Source: Welwitschia mirabilis (taxonomy: Eukaryota > Gnetophyta > Gnetopsida > Welwitschiales). From it: a stretch of 64,000 nucleotides of DNA. The notes beneath the pieces were generated by a model. That model saw nothing but the letters and a program-made list of their open reading frames with translations. It had not been told where the DNA came from and searched no databases. Made by a program: the position numbers and the translations under genes. The stretch's first letter is position 1; each line of letters begins with the position of its first letter. The stretch is from positions 96,207,083-96,271,082 of the forward strand of contig JBOZIK010000001.1 of the NCBI GenBank assembly GCA_051453625.1, in the 5' to 3' direction. Shown here piece by piece: positions 11,086 to 22,589 of the stretch.

Positions 11086-11860
11086 AAGAAGCATCTTTAC
11101 TCAGAAAGTCACATAGATGTTTGGAAACTTTGCTAGGGTTTTGAATGAACGCCCTATGGNNNNNNNNNNNNNNNNNNNNNNNNNNNNNNNNNNNNNNNNN
11201 NNNNNNNNNNNNNNNNNNNNNNNNNNNNNNNNNNNNNNNNNNNNNNNNNNNNNNNNNNNNNNNNNNNNNNNNNNNNNNNNNNNNNNNNNNNNNNNNNNNN
11301 NNNNNNNNNNNNNNNNNNNNNNNNNNNNNAAGGTGTTTTTCAAAGCATCTCAATAGAACAAGTTTAAGATTATGAAGTGAATGATTACAAGACATCCCAT
11401 AAATGGAAACTTTTTTTATAAACATCTCCACATAAGATTATAATAATTAATAAAAGATAAAATCATGTAATATTAGAAAGTAACAAGATCATTACAAAGG
11501 CTAAATAACATACATTTATTGGCAACATTTACATAAGGGTAAGTGAATGTGAATTTTTTCTTAATTATCATGCATAATATCTATTTGGTTGTAGACTAAA
11601 TATCCATACAAGAAGTAATAAAAAGTGTATTTCATAGGTTGCTCAATAATTTAATTATAAAATGGAAGAGAAAAATGATATTTTCAAGTTATGGTACTAA
11701 GTTTTTTATAATTAATGCATTTATCCACTTTATAGTAGATCTAGTAGGAATAAGCTCATTATGTTCTTTAGGTAATAAGGTAACTTCTAATTTCTTAGCT
11801 ATGATTTATATTGGTTTAATTCACTTGCTATTAGAGATAACATAGATTATGCCATCATCT
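11060..11860 (-). pseudogene. E1 reverse transcriptase, with internal gap
   Basis: Fingers begin near 11800 with HNELIPTR, followed by a decayed W-x-CIDYRKLN block, then a degraded FLDGYSGYNQ, FTYPYVNVANK and a decayed GLCNAPATF (near 11495). The YxDD position reads MEMFIKKVSIYG, so both catalytic Asp are gone. SLHNLKLVLLRCFEKHL leads into the gap, and FIQNPSKVSKHLCDFLSKD after it matches the RRFI..FSKI thumb end. Strong Athila-type match. Confidence 0.88.
11160..11329. other. Assembly gap (170 N) inside E1 RT
   Basis: The RT frame stays in register across the run of N, and the distance (about 57 codons) is what the family has between the two flanking motifs. The gap size is probably correct to within a few bases. 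Confidence 0.9.
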
Positions 11861-12369
11861 AAAAGATTAATGACTTCATTTTTGAGTACCTTCTTCAAGG
11901 TTGAGTTGATGCATCTTTGAACATTATCAGATGGTTTGATTTTGTTCTCTAAATAGACATGTTGCATGTAAACACTTGGGTTAATGCCTCTAATATTTAA
12001 AAGTATCTAATCTAAGGCTTACCTATTCTTTCTCAATAGAAATACCAAGGAATTTTCTTCCGAAGGGATAAGGATGAGTTAATAATCATGGAAAAAACTA
12101 AATTATCATCTAAAATGAAATACTTAAGATCACTATGAAGTGGGTTTAACTTAACTAAAGGCTTAATTTCTAGGTCAATACTTGAATCATGCTATGTGGA
12201 TGAATACATAGTAAAAATATTTAGGTAAGAAAAAATGAATCAAGATCAAGAAGCTCACTTTCCAACATACATACATGTTTGAAACCATTATTACTTGACT
12301 GTTGTTTCATGGCACTAAAAATGTTGAGTTCACTAATTATAATCTCAAAAGATATTTTCATTTAGTCTA

Positions 12370-12665
12370 TTATTATAGTTAATTAAAGCATTAGATGTTG
12401 CATGGAAAGATCTTCCTAAGATGATGGAAACTATATGATTGACTACTCTTTTCATTTCTAAAATTATAAAATCCACTAAAAGTAGTAACTATCTTCTTAA
12501 ATAATAACATCTTTAACTACACCTAGAAGAAACTTCAAAGAATTTTGAGCAAATTAAATTTGAAGTTTGGTAATCTTAAAACCATTTAAAATAAACTCCT
12601 TATAAATGAATTATGATAAAATACTAATAGTGACTCCTACATCTAATAAGATATGCTTGATATGT
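12370..12665 (-). pseudogene. E1 retropepsin (aspartic protease)
   Basis: Minus-strand frame: LLDVGVTISILS near 12655-12620 is the active site (family D-L-G-A/S-S-I-N), with the catalytic Asp kept and Ala changed to Val. Then KEFILNGFKITKLQI, FLLGVVKDVII, and after a frame shift VDFIILEM and SIILGRSFHATSNALIN near 12440-12380, matching the flap-to-C-terminal ILGRPFLAT block. Processes the Gag-Pol polyprotein in live relatives. Confidence 0.88.
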
Positions 12666-12999
12666 TAATCTCCAATGATGATGGAAATAATTGGACATTC
12701 TAACTATTTATACTTTAAGGGGATCTAGTTTTAAATAATGATACCTTTTTATTAGAAAAGGAAGGCTTTACTTTTAATATTCACTCTTGTATATACTATA
12801 CATAAGTCCTTAAGAAATTTGGTAAAGGAAAGAACTTGCTTAATAGATTCTAATAGGATGATGTTAATTTTTGTTCTTTAAAAATTTCAAGGGTCTCTTG
12901 TTGCTTCATGCTATTTGAACCTTCCTAAGATATTGAGAAAATGGTAAGGGCTATTTGCATGAAATGAGTATTGGTTCTTACTCATTTTTAACCTCCTTA

Positions 13000-14045
13000 T
13001 ATTCTTTAGATATGCTAGCTTCTTTAACCTACTATATTGGAATTTTCTTTAAACTTTAGTTGATTTCCTTTTCACTTCTTAGTTTTATGACCTTGGTTTC
13101 TTAAACATGTGTATCCTTTATCCCATATATCATCTTGTAATTACTAGGACTTAGTTTTAAGGATGCTAAGAACTTGTCCTTCTTGTATTAATTAAGTAAA
13201 AGTAATTTCACTTAATTGTTACATGGTTTATTTTAATTCTTATAATGTTAAGAGGTTTATAATTTAAATTCTTGTTAGATACTATTGATTTAAGTTTATA
13301 CTTCCATAAATCTCTTAAGGATATATTTCAATGAATGTGATGAAAAGTATTTATCATGAGTAGATGAGAATTGATGATTAGATGATGATGATGAAGGAAG
13401 TTAATTTTGAGATTAACTTGTAGAAACTTGGTTATTGTTATATTATCTCCATGGAAAGTTTAGGTGATTTCTCCATCCAAGGTTGTAGATATTAGAGTAA
13501 GGGTTATTACTTTTTGGTTTTATCATTATTGTCCTATGATGTTTACTTACTTCTTTACTACATATTAAAACATGGATATGGAAGAACATTCTAAGGTCTC
13601 ATGCATATCTACATAACAAATGGAATAAATAGTTGAATAACATGCTTGGATAGCTAATAAATCCTCTCCTAATTCTTAAAAAATTTATTTATCTTTAGGT
13701 CAAGAAACTTCCCCTATACATTATCTCTATAAGTTATCTATGGTTTAAGAAAAGGCCTTTATAAAAGAAATTTATAATTCAACCCTACTTAAAACCATGT
13801 TGTGAAAACTTAAGGAGTAAATATTTGAAATTTTTTAAGCTTTGAAAAATAATTTCTTGGTTCTTCTAATAAAAATTCATGACTTTTCTTCTAAGGGAAT
13901 TTGTCTTATGGCTAGCAAAGAACTTCTAAATAATTAATCAATTAAGGTCAGCCTAAGCAGTGATGGAAAGGTTTGAGCATGTATAATCAATAATTCACTT
14001 TCTCTTTAAGAAAAAATGAAAAAAGGATTAATCTAAGTGTATTAA
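13000..14045 (-). pseudogene. E1 gag (Retrotrans_gag type)
   Basis: Capsid precursor of the Athila-like element. TLRLILFSFFLKEKVNY at 14040-13990 matches the family IRLRLFPFSLKDKAKAW. HGF and NFFYKGL near 13795-13750 match the later FYxGL motif, and a decayed LID-AAAGGSF block follows. YNLGWRNHLNFPWR at 13495-13455 is the C-terminal block of Athila gag, followed by Ser/Gln-rich and coiled-coil-like sequence to about 13000. Stops and several frame changes. Confidence 0.85.
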
Positions 14046-14049
14046 AAGT

Positions 14050-15170
14050 GTTGGAATTATAAGAGATTGTAGAGAGAATACATTCAAACTCCTTAAAATA
14101 AAAACAAAGATCTTTAAATCATGAAAATTTAATTAAAATTAAATGATAGTACATTTGAAGTTGATCTTGTAAGCATTAAAATGCTCAACTAATATAGGAT
14201 AGAGTTCTTAGAAATTAAGATTAAAGGTAATATTTAAGGGTCTATATAACTCATTATGTGTTAAAGTTAATTACTAGAAATTTTGATTGAAAGTGTAATT
14301 GATTATTTTGGTCCATGTTTTCTTGGTTATATTTTTCTTGTAAGTAGCTTCTTGAAAATGACCTATCCTTGGGACCTATTACTAGGTTCCTGTCAAGGCT
14401 TAGGATAGTACAATGTAATTATTTATTAGATCTATATTGATAATTCATGAATTTTTTCTATGTCTTGAGGCTCATAAAGATGAGAAAATGTTTTATAGGT
14501 TCTAGAATAAATTTTAACAAAATTTAGAAGTGAGGTATGCAAGAAGATAGCAGTGTTAATGACATCAATTAAGTATGTTGGAATGGCTAAAGAAAAATAC
14601 AAAAGATGTAACTTAATCACAATACAATAGTTAAGTGATTAGTAGAGGTATAAATATATAAGGATGAAGAATGAAATAGGCCAAAAGTAAAAATACTAAA
14701 ATATAATGCAATGAAAAAAAAATAGAAATGAAAACATTATAACTCTTAAATATAGAATGTAGGAAAAATAATTTAGGAATGCAATATGAAAATTAAAAAT
14801 ACTAAAATGGGAAAAATAGACATATAAGAAAACTTTTCTTTAACATTTACAAGACCTATGAAAAGTGGGAGGAGTGTTAAAGACAAAGATGGAAAGAAAT
14901 AAGAATGAAAATAGGAAAAATTCTTGTCTTCATAAATCTTAGAAAAACCAATTAGTCTTGTATAGGAAACTTAACATAGTAATTTTAACTAGAAAGAGAG
15001 ATAAAAATAAGAAAACAAAGAAATGTTAAAGATAAAGAAAAAGGTACTAAAAATGGATCAATATAAGAACAAAAAGAAAAAATAACCAATTCAGCTTCCA
15101 TTAAAAAAGGACTAATACCATCCACTAGAAAATAAAAATAAACAAAGTTATTTGAAAAGTTACCATCCCA
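14050..15170 (-). other. E1 leader and gag N-terminus
   Basis: A-rich sequence between PBS and recognisable gag. A 62-codon minus-strand frame at 14432-14620 falls here and may be part of the gag N-terminus, but no motif proves it. Confidence 0.4.
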
Positions 15171-15174
15171 TTAT

Positions 15175-15191
15175 CCTTGACAATAATGCCA
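15175..15191 (-). other. E1 primer binding site (tRNA-Asp type)
   Basis: Minus strand reads TGGCATTATTGTCAAGG, against the tRNA-Asp PBS consensus TGGCGCCGTTGCCGGGG. All seven differences are C-to-T or G-to-A. It sits between the LTR end and the gag leader, as required. Confidence 0.85.
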
Positions 15192-15197
15192 AAAATC

Positions 15198-16560
15198 TAT
15201 CACAGATTCTTGTTGCTAGAATTTATATTATTATGATTATGAATTCCAAATATCATCATAGAATACAAATCCTGATGAAGTAAAAACCCAATGTTTGTCA
15301 ATATTAATAGGACTTTAATTTGAAGTATATCCTAAGTTTTATTCTTTTCAAAGGATAATTTGCAGTAGTTAAAATAGTGAACCTTTTACAAAACTAATTC
15401 TGTAACTATCACATAGTGATTGACTATTGTACGAACATAAAAAAGAAAGGGTGTTGTAAGTTAATGGGTTGAGCTAGTAATGAGGCATATCCTAAGAATC
15501 TAGCATGACTATAATAGTAGTGATAAGAATCTCAATAAAAATAGAGTTGTCCTATAATTATTTCAAATAAATCATGTTAAGCATTCATTAAATCTTAAGC
15601 ATCATGACATTATCACAATCACCATATAAGTAGTGGTATAGGATCTATGTTACCTTATCTCTCATATATTACTTCAAAGGATTAAAGGTAGGATATGAAT
15701 CCTAAATAATATGAAATAATATCAACTATGGACTAAGATTAACACATAGAAAATCACTTACAAATATAAAAAGTATTAATGTGTTTCAATCCACATCAAG
15801 TATTATAAGTATGAAAAACATGCACACTTGAAATTCAAAAAACTAGCTTGAATAAATTTCATCTTTTACTATAGTAATATAACAACATCTAAATAAAAGA
15901 AAAATTCAAGTTAATACTCGAAATGTCATGCTAATTTTAAGGGCTAGCTCATCCCTAATGAAAATCTCAAGAAGAAAACATGCTAAATTTCCTTCTCAAT
16001 AATTCTGAAAATTGTCCAAATATTCAACCACCATAAAAGCAAGGCCAAATTTTCCTTTTATAGATTAAAATTAAGGGTAGGATTAGGGTTTCACAAATTT
16101 GCATAAAATTTGACATCTCCAAATTAGGTCACCAACAAGATTTAAAGTCTTAAAATCTATAATGGAGCCTCAAGCATGATAATGAGCTTTTGAATCATAA
16201 TAGAACTGGTTCCATTATTAGGATCATTGATGCTACTATAAATTTGGTAAGAAAACACCTTATATTCTAACAATACTTTATAATCCTCTTAGAAACATTT
16301 AAAATCAAATGATTAAGACAAAATATCAATATATTACAAGTTTAATAGCATAGATCAAGATAAATGCATAAAACCATGAAAAGTAGAACTTAACTATGCT
16401 AAATTGAGAGAACTATTAGTTTTTTCATGTTAGCATAGGCTATCAATCTACATCCATTAACTACATAAGTTTTCTTTATAATAAAAAAGTCAGTTTATAT
16501 AGAACCAATATCAAGGTAACTATTATTTTAAATGACTTAAGCTACTTCTTAGCAAATTTA
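15198..16560 (-). repeat. E1 5' LTR (upper boundary uncertain)
   Basis: Starts directly beside the PBS, at the same distance as in element B. Contains a minus-strand TATA block (16055-16062) followed by GGAAAATTTGGCC, similar in arrangement to the A and B LTRs but otherwise of a different sequence. The far end is not fixed because no second copy was found. Confidence 0.55.
16055..16062 (-). promoter_or_regulatory. Putative LTR TATA box of E1
   Basis: TATAAAAG on the minus strand, about 860 bp from the PBS, placed like the TATA blocks in the other LTRs. Confidence 0.5.
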
Positions 16561-16656
16561 TTATTGAAATTATTGAATTTATAATTAAATAAAATTAATT
16601 ATTACTTTATTTTAAATTTTGTTTTGTAATCCTAAAATAATGATTTGTTTTAATCT

Positions 16657-17118
16657 TCTCTTGATAATTTTATTTATGTTTTAAAGATAATTTTCTCATT
16701 TNNNNNNNNNNNNNNNNNNNNNNNNNNNNNNNNNNNNNNNNNNNNNNNNNNNNNNNNNNNNNNNNNNNNNNNNNNNNNNNNNNNNNNNNNNNNNNNNNNN
16801 NNNNNNNNNNNNNNNNNNNNNNNNNNNNNNNNNNNNNNNNNNNNNNNNNNNNNNNNNNNNNNNNNNNNNNNNNNNNNNNNNNNNNNNNNNNNNNNNNNNN
16901 NNNNNNNNNNNNNNNNNNNNNNNNNNNNNNNNNNNNNNNNNNNNNNNNNNNNNNNNNNNNNNNNNNNNNNNNNNNNNNNNNNNNNNNNNNNNNNNNNNNN
17001 NNNNNNNNNNNNNNNNNNNNNNNNNNNNNNNNNNNNNNNNNNNNNNNNNNNNNNNNNNNNNNNNNNNNNNNNNTCTCTTGATAATTTTATTTATGCTTTA
17101 AAGATAATTTTCTCATTT
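16657..17118. other. Gap (372 N, 16702-17073) with duplicated flanks
   Basis: The 45 bp before the gap (16657-16701) and the 45 bp after it (17074-17118) are the same apart from one C/T difference. Either contig ends overlap and were not merged, or a tandem repeat collapsed here. Confidence 0.9.
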
Positions 17119-17499
17119 GTTTTAAGACTTTTTCCCCCTTTCTTAAGAGGGTATGGATAAGTAGATTGGTTTTTATGCCACATAATGCCTAGTGATACTT
17201 TGGCTCATGTACATCTAAATGCACTCTTACTAATGCAAGAATTTAAATATAAATTTTTTACCCCTCTTCAATATGGTGGATTAGACCTAAAACCCTCACA
17301 TTTAGGGTGTCTTGACTCTACCACTGTAGTAATCAATTAAGATGTTTTTTTTTTCGAGAAATTTATCTCTTATAGTCAAGTTTTATATTCTTATCTATTT
17401 TGATATTTAATATTTTTTATACTTTTTAAAGTTTTTATTTTGAGTTCTAGTAGTAATAGTTCTTAATTATCATAAAATAATGTATGTGATGTGTACACT

Positions 17500-18190
17500 A
17501 TTAATCTTTTCATGTTATTAAGTAAGTCTATAATGCTCCATTTAATTTGATTTCCTAATCAATTCTTTTTTCATTAAGTATTTTAATATTATTCTTTGTA
17601 ATTCTTTATTACATACTTTAGTTTATTTACTAACCTAAGGATGCTAAGTGGTAAACATTCTATGATCAATCCCATATATTTGAAGGAGTTGCTAAAAAAA
17701 GTTGACTAGTTAGATAAGGTATTTAATCCAAAATTAAAGTGATAGGTATACTAATATAGTGCTTATTATTTTATGAATTAATTTTAACATTGTCTTAACT
17801 AAATCATTTTTGATTACTTAAACACATTTCATAAAATAATCAACATAAACATGGATGTATTCTTTCATAAATGACTTATGATTTATTAACTCAATAAAAT
17901 TAATTCTTAAAATTTCAAAATACTTAAGACATCTAATTCAATTTTGATGTACTTGCATATTAGAGTTAAAAGTTCCTTTTGTTTGACATTATTCACAAAT
18001 ATTTACATATTGATTAAAATCATTGTGAATGTAAGGCCAGAAGTATATTGCTTGTAGAATCTTTATTAGTTCTTTTTACATTATAGTACCCTCCAAACTT
18101 ACTCTAATTAATCTCTTTTATTATGGGAACTTCTTCCTCTACGTATCTTCTATCTATGTTATTCATGCATATATTACACAAGATTCTTTT
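17500..18190 (-). pseudogene. E2 integrase
   Basis: Begins with RRYVEEEVP near 18150 (family RRCVPEEE), then a decayed ACGGHF block, FWPYIHNDFNQYVNICE near 18040, a remnant of the H2C2 finger with one Cys kept. The core shows RINFIELINHKSFMKEYIHV and YVDYFMKCV near 17890-17810; the first catalytic Asp is Asn. NKLKYVIKNYKEYY near 17640-17590 matches NGQVEVSNREIK-IL of the core end. Stops throughout. Confidence 0.85.
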
Positions 18191-18339
18191 TCTTTAATAA
18201 TATTTTTTTCCTTTTCTTAATGATTTATTTTTGTCACGATAGTATGAATTATTTAATATCATTGGTATTATCAAGTAGTTAAGTGTATCAAAAAATATTG
18301 GCATTTTCATTGTTTCAAATAAGATTTTATTGTGAAGTT

Positions 18340-18900
18340 TCTCTGTAATTACATATTCTTTTTTTATAACATTAAACTTTAATATAAATAATAGATTATC
18401 TATGATCTTTTATATGCCTTTTCTATCCCTTGTGTCTAAATTAAATTCTTGCATTAATATCATTCATTTTATAATTCTAGGTTTTATCTACTTTTTATTC
18501 ATAAGATATTTTATGGTGATATGAATAATATGGATTTCTATTGAATAGCTTAGAAGTGATGTATAAAGTTTTCTAATTCGAACAAATCTAATAAGATTTC
18601 CATTCCTATAACAATATAGTTCATTAGTATAAGGTTAAAACTTTTGCTAATATATGCTATATATTACATAAAGTTTTCCTTGAATTTTTTTTTATCCCAA
18701 GACTTCATTCATAGTAACATTTGATGCATTTATCATAATATGAAAAGTTTTAATCCAATTATGGTATCGTTAAGAATGAACTTCTACAATTTATGTTTTA
18801 ATTCACCATATTCTTTTTAGCATTCTTCAAGCTATTGGAATATGCATTCTTCTATAAAATGTTATTTAATGGTTTATTATTTTATTGAAGTTAGAAATAA
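18340..18900 (-). pseudogene. E2 RNase H and thumb region
   Basis: From high to low coordinates: FLGYVDSYR (family FLGHAGFYRRF) near 18900, IEECIFQ-LEEC, a decayed LPFELMCDAS position reading LFIL..MHQM, YIAYISKSFNLILMNYIVIG near 18670 (family IYYASRTLN-AQ-NYTTTE), LDLFELENF, and near 18480-18390 IKPRIIK then ILMQEFNLDTRDRKGI, the unmistakable LQEFDLEIRDKKG linker. Confidence 0.88.
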
Positions 18901-18904
18901 ATCA

Positions 18905-19730
18905 TCTATAAGAATCAACGTAACCAAGAAAACAATATTAATTCATTTAATTTAATAGGAAGTTCTATATTTTGTATGACCTTAATTTTGATGGAATTTA
19001 AAGCAAGAATTCTCTATTATCACATTAAAATTAAGCATAAAAGCTTACCTTTTTTGTAAATAGTAAAAATTTGATCTAAACTTTTTGCTATAATTTAAAT
19101 GTTATTTAAAGTAATTAAATAATTAATAATTAATAATGAAACATTATTATAAATAGCATTTTAAGTATATGGTTACTGGTTGAACTTCTTATTCAAGTTA
19201 TAGATGTAGGCCTATGCAAATTCATATTTTTCCTCATCCTTTATCTAACTTCAAATATGTTATTAGTTTTATAATATTATATTTGGAATAAATGATCTCT
19301 ATGTTATATAATATTTTACTAAGTAGGAATGCTTGTACTTTTTTGAATATTAAATGAAATATATTATTTCATATTTAATTAAATAAGTTAATAATTATTA
19401 AAACCAATTGTATTAACTTGTTAGCATTCTTCTTTAATTTTAAACTTAAACTTCCTTTAAATTTTTGATTCATCTATATTTTCTTTTCCCCCATTATTTT
19501 AGTGTATCTTTTTTAATAATGTTAATCATATTTAAAATGATTACATCTTTTAAATTTATTTTAAAAATTAGTGAGATAGTAAAATTTAAAAACTTCATCA
19601 ATTATAGGTTTTAAGTGCCTTATTTTTTAAGGTGTTTTAATTTAATGGTAAGAGATTATATTACTTTAATTTAATTTAACGTAGCTTTAACTTTGTTTTA
19701 TTTAAACTAATAAATGTTTTTTCTGAAAAA
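18905..19730 (-). pseudogene. E2 RT region with unexplained insert
   Basis: Sequence upstream of the FLGYVDSYR motif. The family needs only a short distance back to the VLGH motif, yet several hundred bp lack readable RT. The same sequence (19200-19450) recurs at 40620-40855 in the RT of E4, so the segment is shared by both elements and is old. Nature unknown. Confidence 0.55.
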
Positions 19731-19734
19731 AGGC

Positions 19735-20040
19735 TATCTATTAAAAATAAAGAATTTGTATAGAGTAGTAAAAATAATAGCAGTCAGAAGAGATCTTCCT
19801 ACTACTAAAACCATCTAAAAGAGGATCTATAAACTTATGCAAATAAAAATTGGTACTGCATAAAAATCAACAAGAAGGAAAGAATCCCCTTGCTACTAAA
19901 ACCATCTAAAAAAAAGGCAAAAAATCCATGTTGATAAAAGTAAAACTATAGCTAATAAAAAAAGGAGAATATCAAAAACTATTAATCCTAAACCAAATTA
20001 GAGAAAAATATGATATAAAAACATAAAATAAAGCAATATA
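19735..20040. other. Junction between E2 and the LINE L1 3' end
   Basis: A-rich, with a 14-bp block (ACTACTAAAACCAT and CTACTAAAACCAT) repeated near 19801 and 19894. Probably LINE 3' UTR plus E2 flank. No clear poly(A) tail or target duplication seen. Confidence 0.4.
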
Positions 20041-21439
20041 TTGACCAATATAAGATAATAGGACCACCTACCATACATCTACACAAGTTTGTCGCTATGC
20101 TAAAAATGGTAGAGGGCCATTATCCTCTTATTTGTGAAAAGGTCCTTTTCTCTATTAAGCTCATTTATCTTATCTTAAGCTTCTTAAATGTTATTTTTTG
20201 TTTTATCTAGATGCCATCTCAAAATCAACCTTATATAAGATCTTATGCTTTCCTACTAAGAGGCACCTAGCTAGATCCTCAGGATTCCCTAATAATCTTT
20301 TTACTCTCTTACTATCACTATGTTATTGTATTCCTATTCCATTTCAAAATCTGATTCTTCTTATTCATAGCTTTTAGAGGATGAGTCTAATGAGTTTAAA
20401 GGCTACAGGGATTCTCTCTGTGATTTTTTAGATTTACTTAACCCATAGTTAGGGGATTTCCTAGGGTAATTCCAACATTATTTCTTTCATCCACTAAGTC
20501 ATAATTGTTAATGGAGATGACTTCACACAAGGTATCCTTTGTAATATCTATAGTTAGGGAAACTCCTATGTCTTCTTTCTAGGAGAGGAACTTTTGGGAG
20601 TAGCCTCTCCCAGTTGTTATACTCTCCTTCATAGGAGAAGTATCACCCTACTCTAAACTAGTTCTAGTTTCCACTCCCAATATTTGCTTTCTCTACTAAG
20701 AAAAATTCAAACCAAATCCTCCTTTTGTTAGCATGTAATCTACCTTTTTTCTCTACTTACTAATTCTAAGGGATATCATAAAGCTAAACATAAGGATGGT
20801 GTTTAGAATTTTTATAGAAATCAATTAGGTGGAAAATCAAATCTAAGTTCCTAATCCTCAATTTACCTTTCAACTCATTTACAAGGTAAAAAAGGAGATT
20901 AAGTCTTTATCTATCATAAAGAATAAAGAGAAAGGGAAAATTTAGTCCCTTAAGCTTTAAGTAACTTCCAACTTAAACTAGGTACTAATCCATGGATTTG
21001 ACTATTAAATGCCATGGCTCATGTAACTATACTTTTTTGATATTGCCCTTTGTCATTCTTAGGACCCTCATTCTAAAGAATCTATCTTTGTGTAAGTACC
21101 TCATCATGGATGGAAATAATAAGTCTTTTTCTTTGGCAACTCTCGAGACTTATGTAATCAAACCTAATGATATATCCTATGTCCTTCTTTTAATATTTAT
21201 CTTTTCAGTTATTATAACCTTTCTTATACTTAAATTTTTATTTCTACATAGGGAGATGAGGGCTTTCTATCTATGTTAACAATGTACTACCTAGTTCAAG
21301 GTTCTTCTTAAATTTTAAGTTACTTAGAGGTCCATGTTGGGGATGCTTCCCCATTCTTCTCATGAGTAGTAGATTGGCTATCCTAGAGAATCTTATGAAT
21401 TACTCCATTTTTCTTTAAGATAAATTGCTTTCAAGCTAT

Positions 21440-21650
21440 CTAGATATACCACAATGGGGTTTTTAGAAAATTCCGTGGATTATTAATCATGTTATCTAGG
21501 TTAAGTCCCCATTAAATAACTTTTAGACCTCCCTAGTTATATGGCATTCACAGAAGAGGTATTTGACAGATTCTATTCTCCTATATTCCTTATACTAATG
21601 GGGTAATTTAAAGCATCACTTATTTAGAATTTTTCATTATTAATAGTCTT
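21440..21650 (-). pseudogene. L1 ORF2 zf-RVT zinc-binding domain
   Basis: Minus-strand reading ESVKYLFCECHITREV near 21570 and LFNGDLT after it match the E-x-x-HLFF-x-CPFSRxVW-LLN pattern at the end of plant L1 ORF2. One Cys is kept; His is Tyr and Trp a stop, both C-to-T/G-to-A type changes. Confidence 0.75.
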
Positions 21651-21989
21651 CCTTTTATTATTAGCCATTTAAAAGTTTAAACTTATCCCGTAGAAAGTGT
21701 TTTCAAGTGTTATAAAGAAGCATATTTGTCCCATATTTCTTTATTAGCATTTCTTCTTTTGCATTTACTTCCTTGTCTTTGATGATCCTAGTATCTTTTT
21801 CATTTGTATTTTGGGTTTTTAAGATAGTAATAAGTCTCTATAAGACCTCTATTACCATATCTTATAGTCTTATTTCTCGAGTGAAGAAGAAACTCCCTTC
21901 CTCAATAATGTCAAATTATACTATCTACATTCCTCTTAAGCTAGAATTTTGTAGGTAGGATTTCAATTATCTCAATGGGTTTGATCCCA

Positions 21990-22060
21990 TTTAGGATATT
22001 GGGGTTAAAAAGAAAAAAGAAAAAAAAGGAAAAGAAACAAGAAAAAACTCTTACCTTACC
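21990..22060 (+). other. Purine-rich tract in L1
   Basis: A long A/G run around 22005-22057, probably a decayed Lys/Glu- or Phe/Leu-rich part of the LINE sequence. No function assigned. Confidence 0.5.
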
Positions 22061-22589
22061 TCATCTTCTAATAAGTGAAATCCTCTAACTATGCTCTTCC
22101 TTTACAAAGGACTTGTTAAAACAAGAAGTATTCCTTCTTAACCTCTTAATCTTTGTTTTTTCTTTTTTGTAATTTTATTTATGGGATTTTTTCTCATATT
22201 AATCTTATTAATTAAATTAGCTTAAACTAACAAAGTACTATCCCTTGGGTCTTTAACATCCTAGTTTTCTACTTCTATTAGCTTAGCTATTTTTCTTTAG
22301 GCCACTACATGAACTTTATTACCTCCTATTTTTCCTTTCATATAAAGTTCCTAGTAAGTCTATTTAGGATTATCTAAACTTTTCTTGGAATAAGTCCTAT
22401 CAAGGAGCTATATCTAGTAATTACTAAAATAATTGAGTTGGCTTTCTTTTACTAGATTAAAAAAAAGGCATTCCAACTATGAAATCTCTTGCTTAGTTCT
22501 TGAATTAGATCGAACTAGAAGCCTATTCTATACCATTAAAACATGAAATTTCCTAGGTAAAAATTCTTAATATTTTTCTTTTGGAGGCT

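Larger units (their letters stand above)
8755..16560 (-). mobile_element. E1: nearly full-length Athila-like Ty3/gypsy element
   Basis: Minus-strand element with, in transcription order, a 5' LTR (from 15198 upward), PBS, gag, protease, RT, RNase H, H2C2 zinc finger, integrase core and the C-terminal block typical of Athila (RLVYDKAYYLLIKLKHKAYW), then repeat D2. No 3' LTR of the same type was found below 8755, so it is truncated or rearranged there. The element is dead: stops in every domain and several catalytic Asp changed. Confidence 0.85.
17120..19730 (-). mobile_element. E2: 3' half of an Athila-like Ty3/gypsy element
   Basis: Minus-strand pol remnant with part of RT, RNase H and integrase. 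No LTR, gag or protease was found. It lies between the E1 LTR and LINE L1, so L1 may have inserted into it or cut it off. Confidence 0.75.

Noticed and set aside
20992-21279. 95-codon plus-strand frame with hydrophobic segments
   Set aside because: Antisense to the 3' part of LINE L1. The hydrophobic look follows from T-rich antisense sequence.
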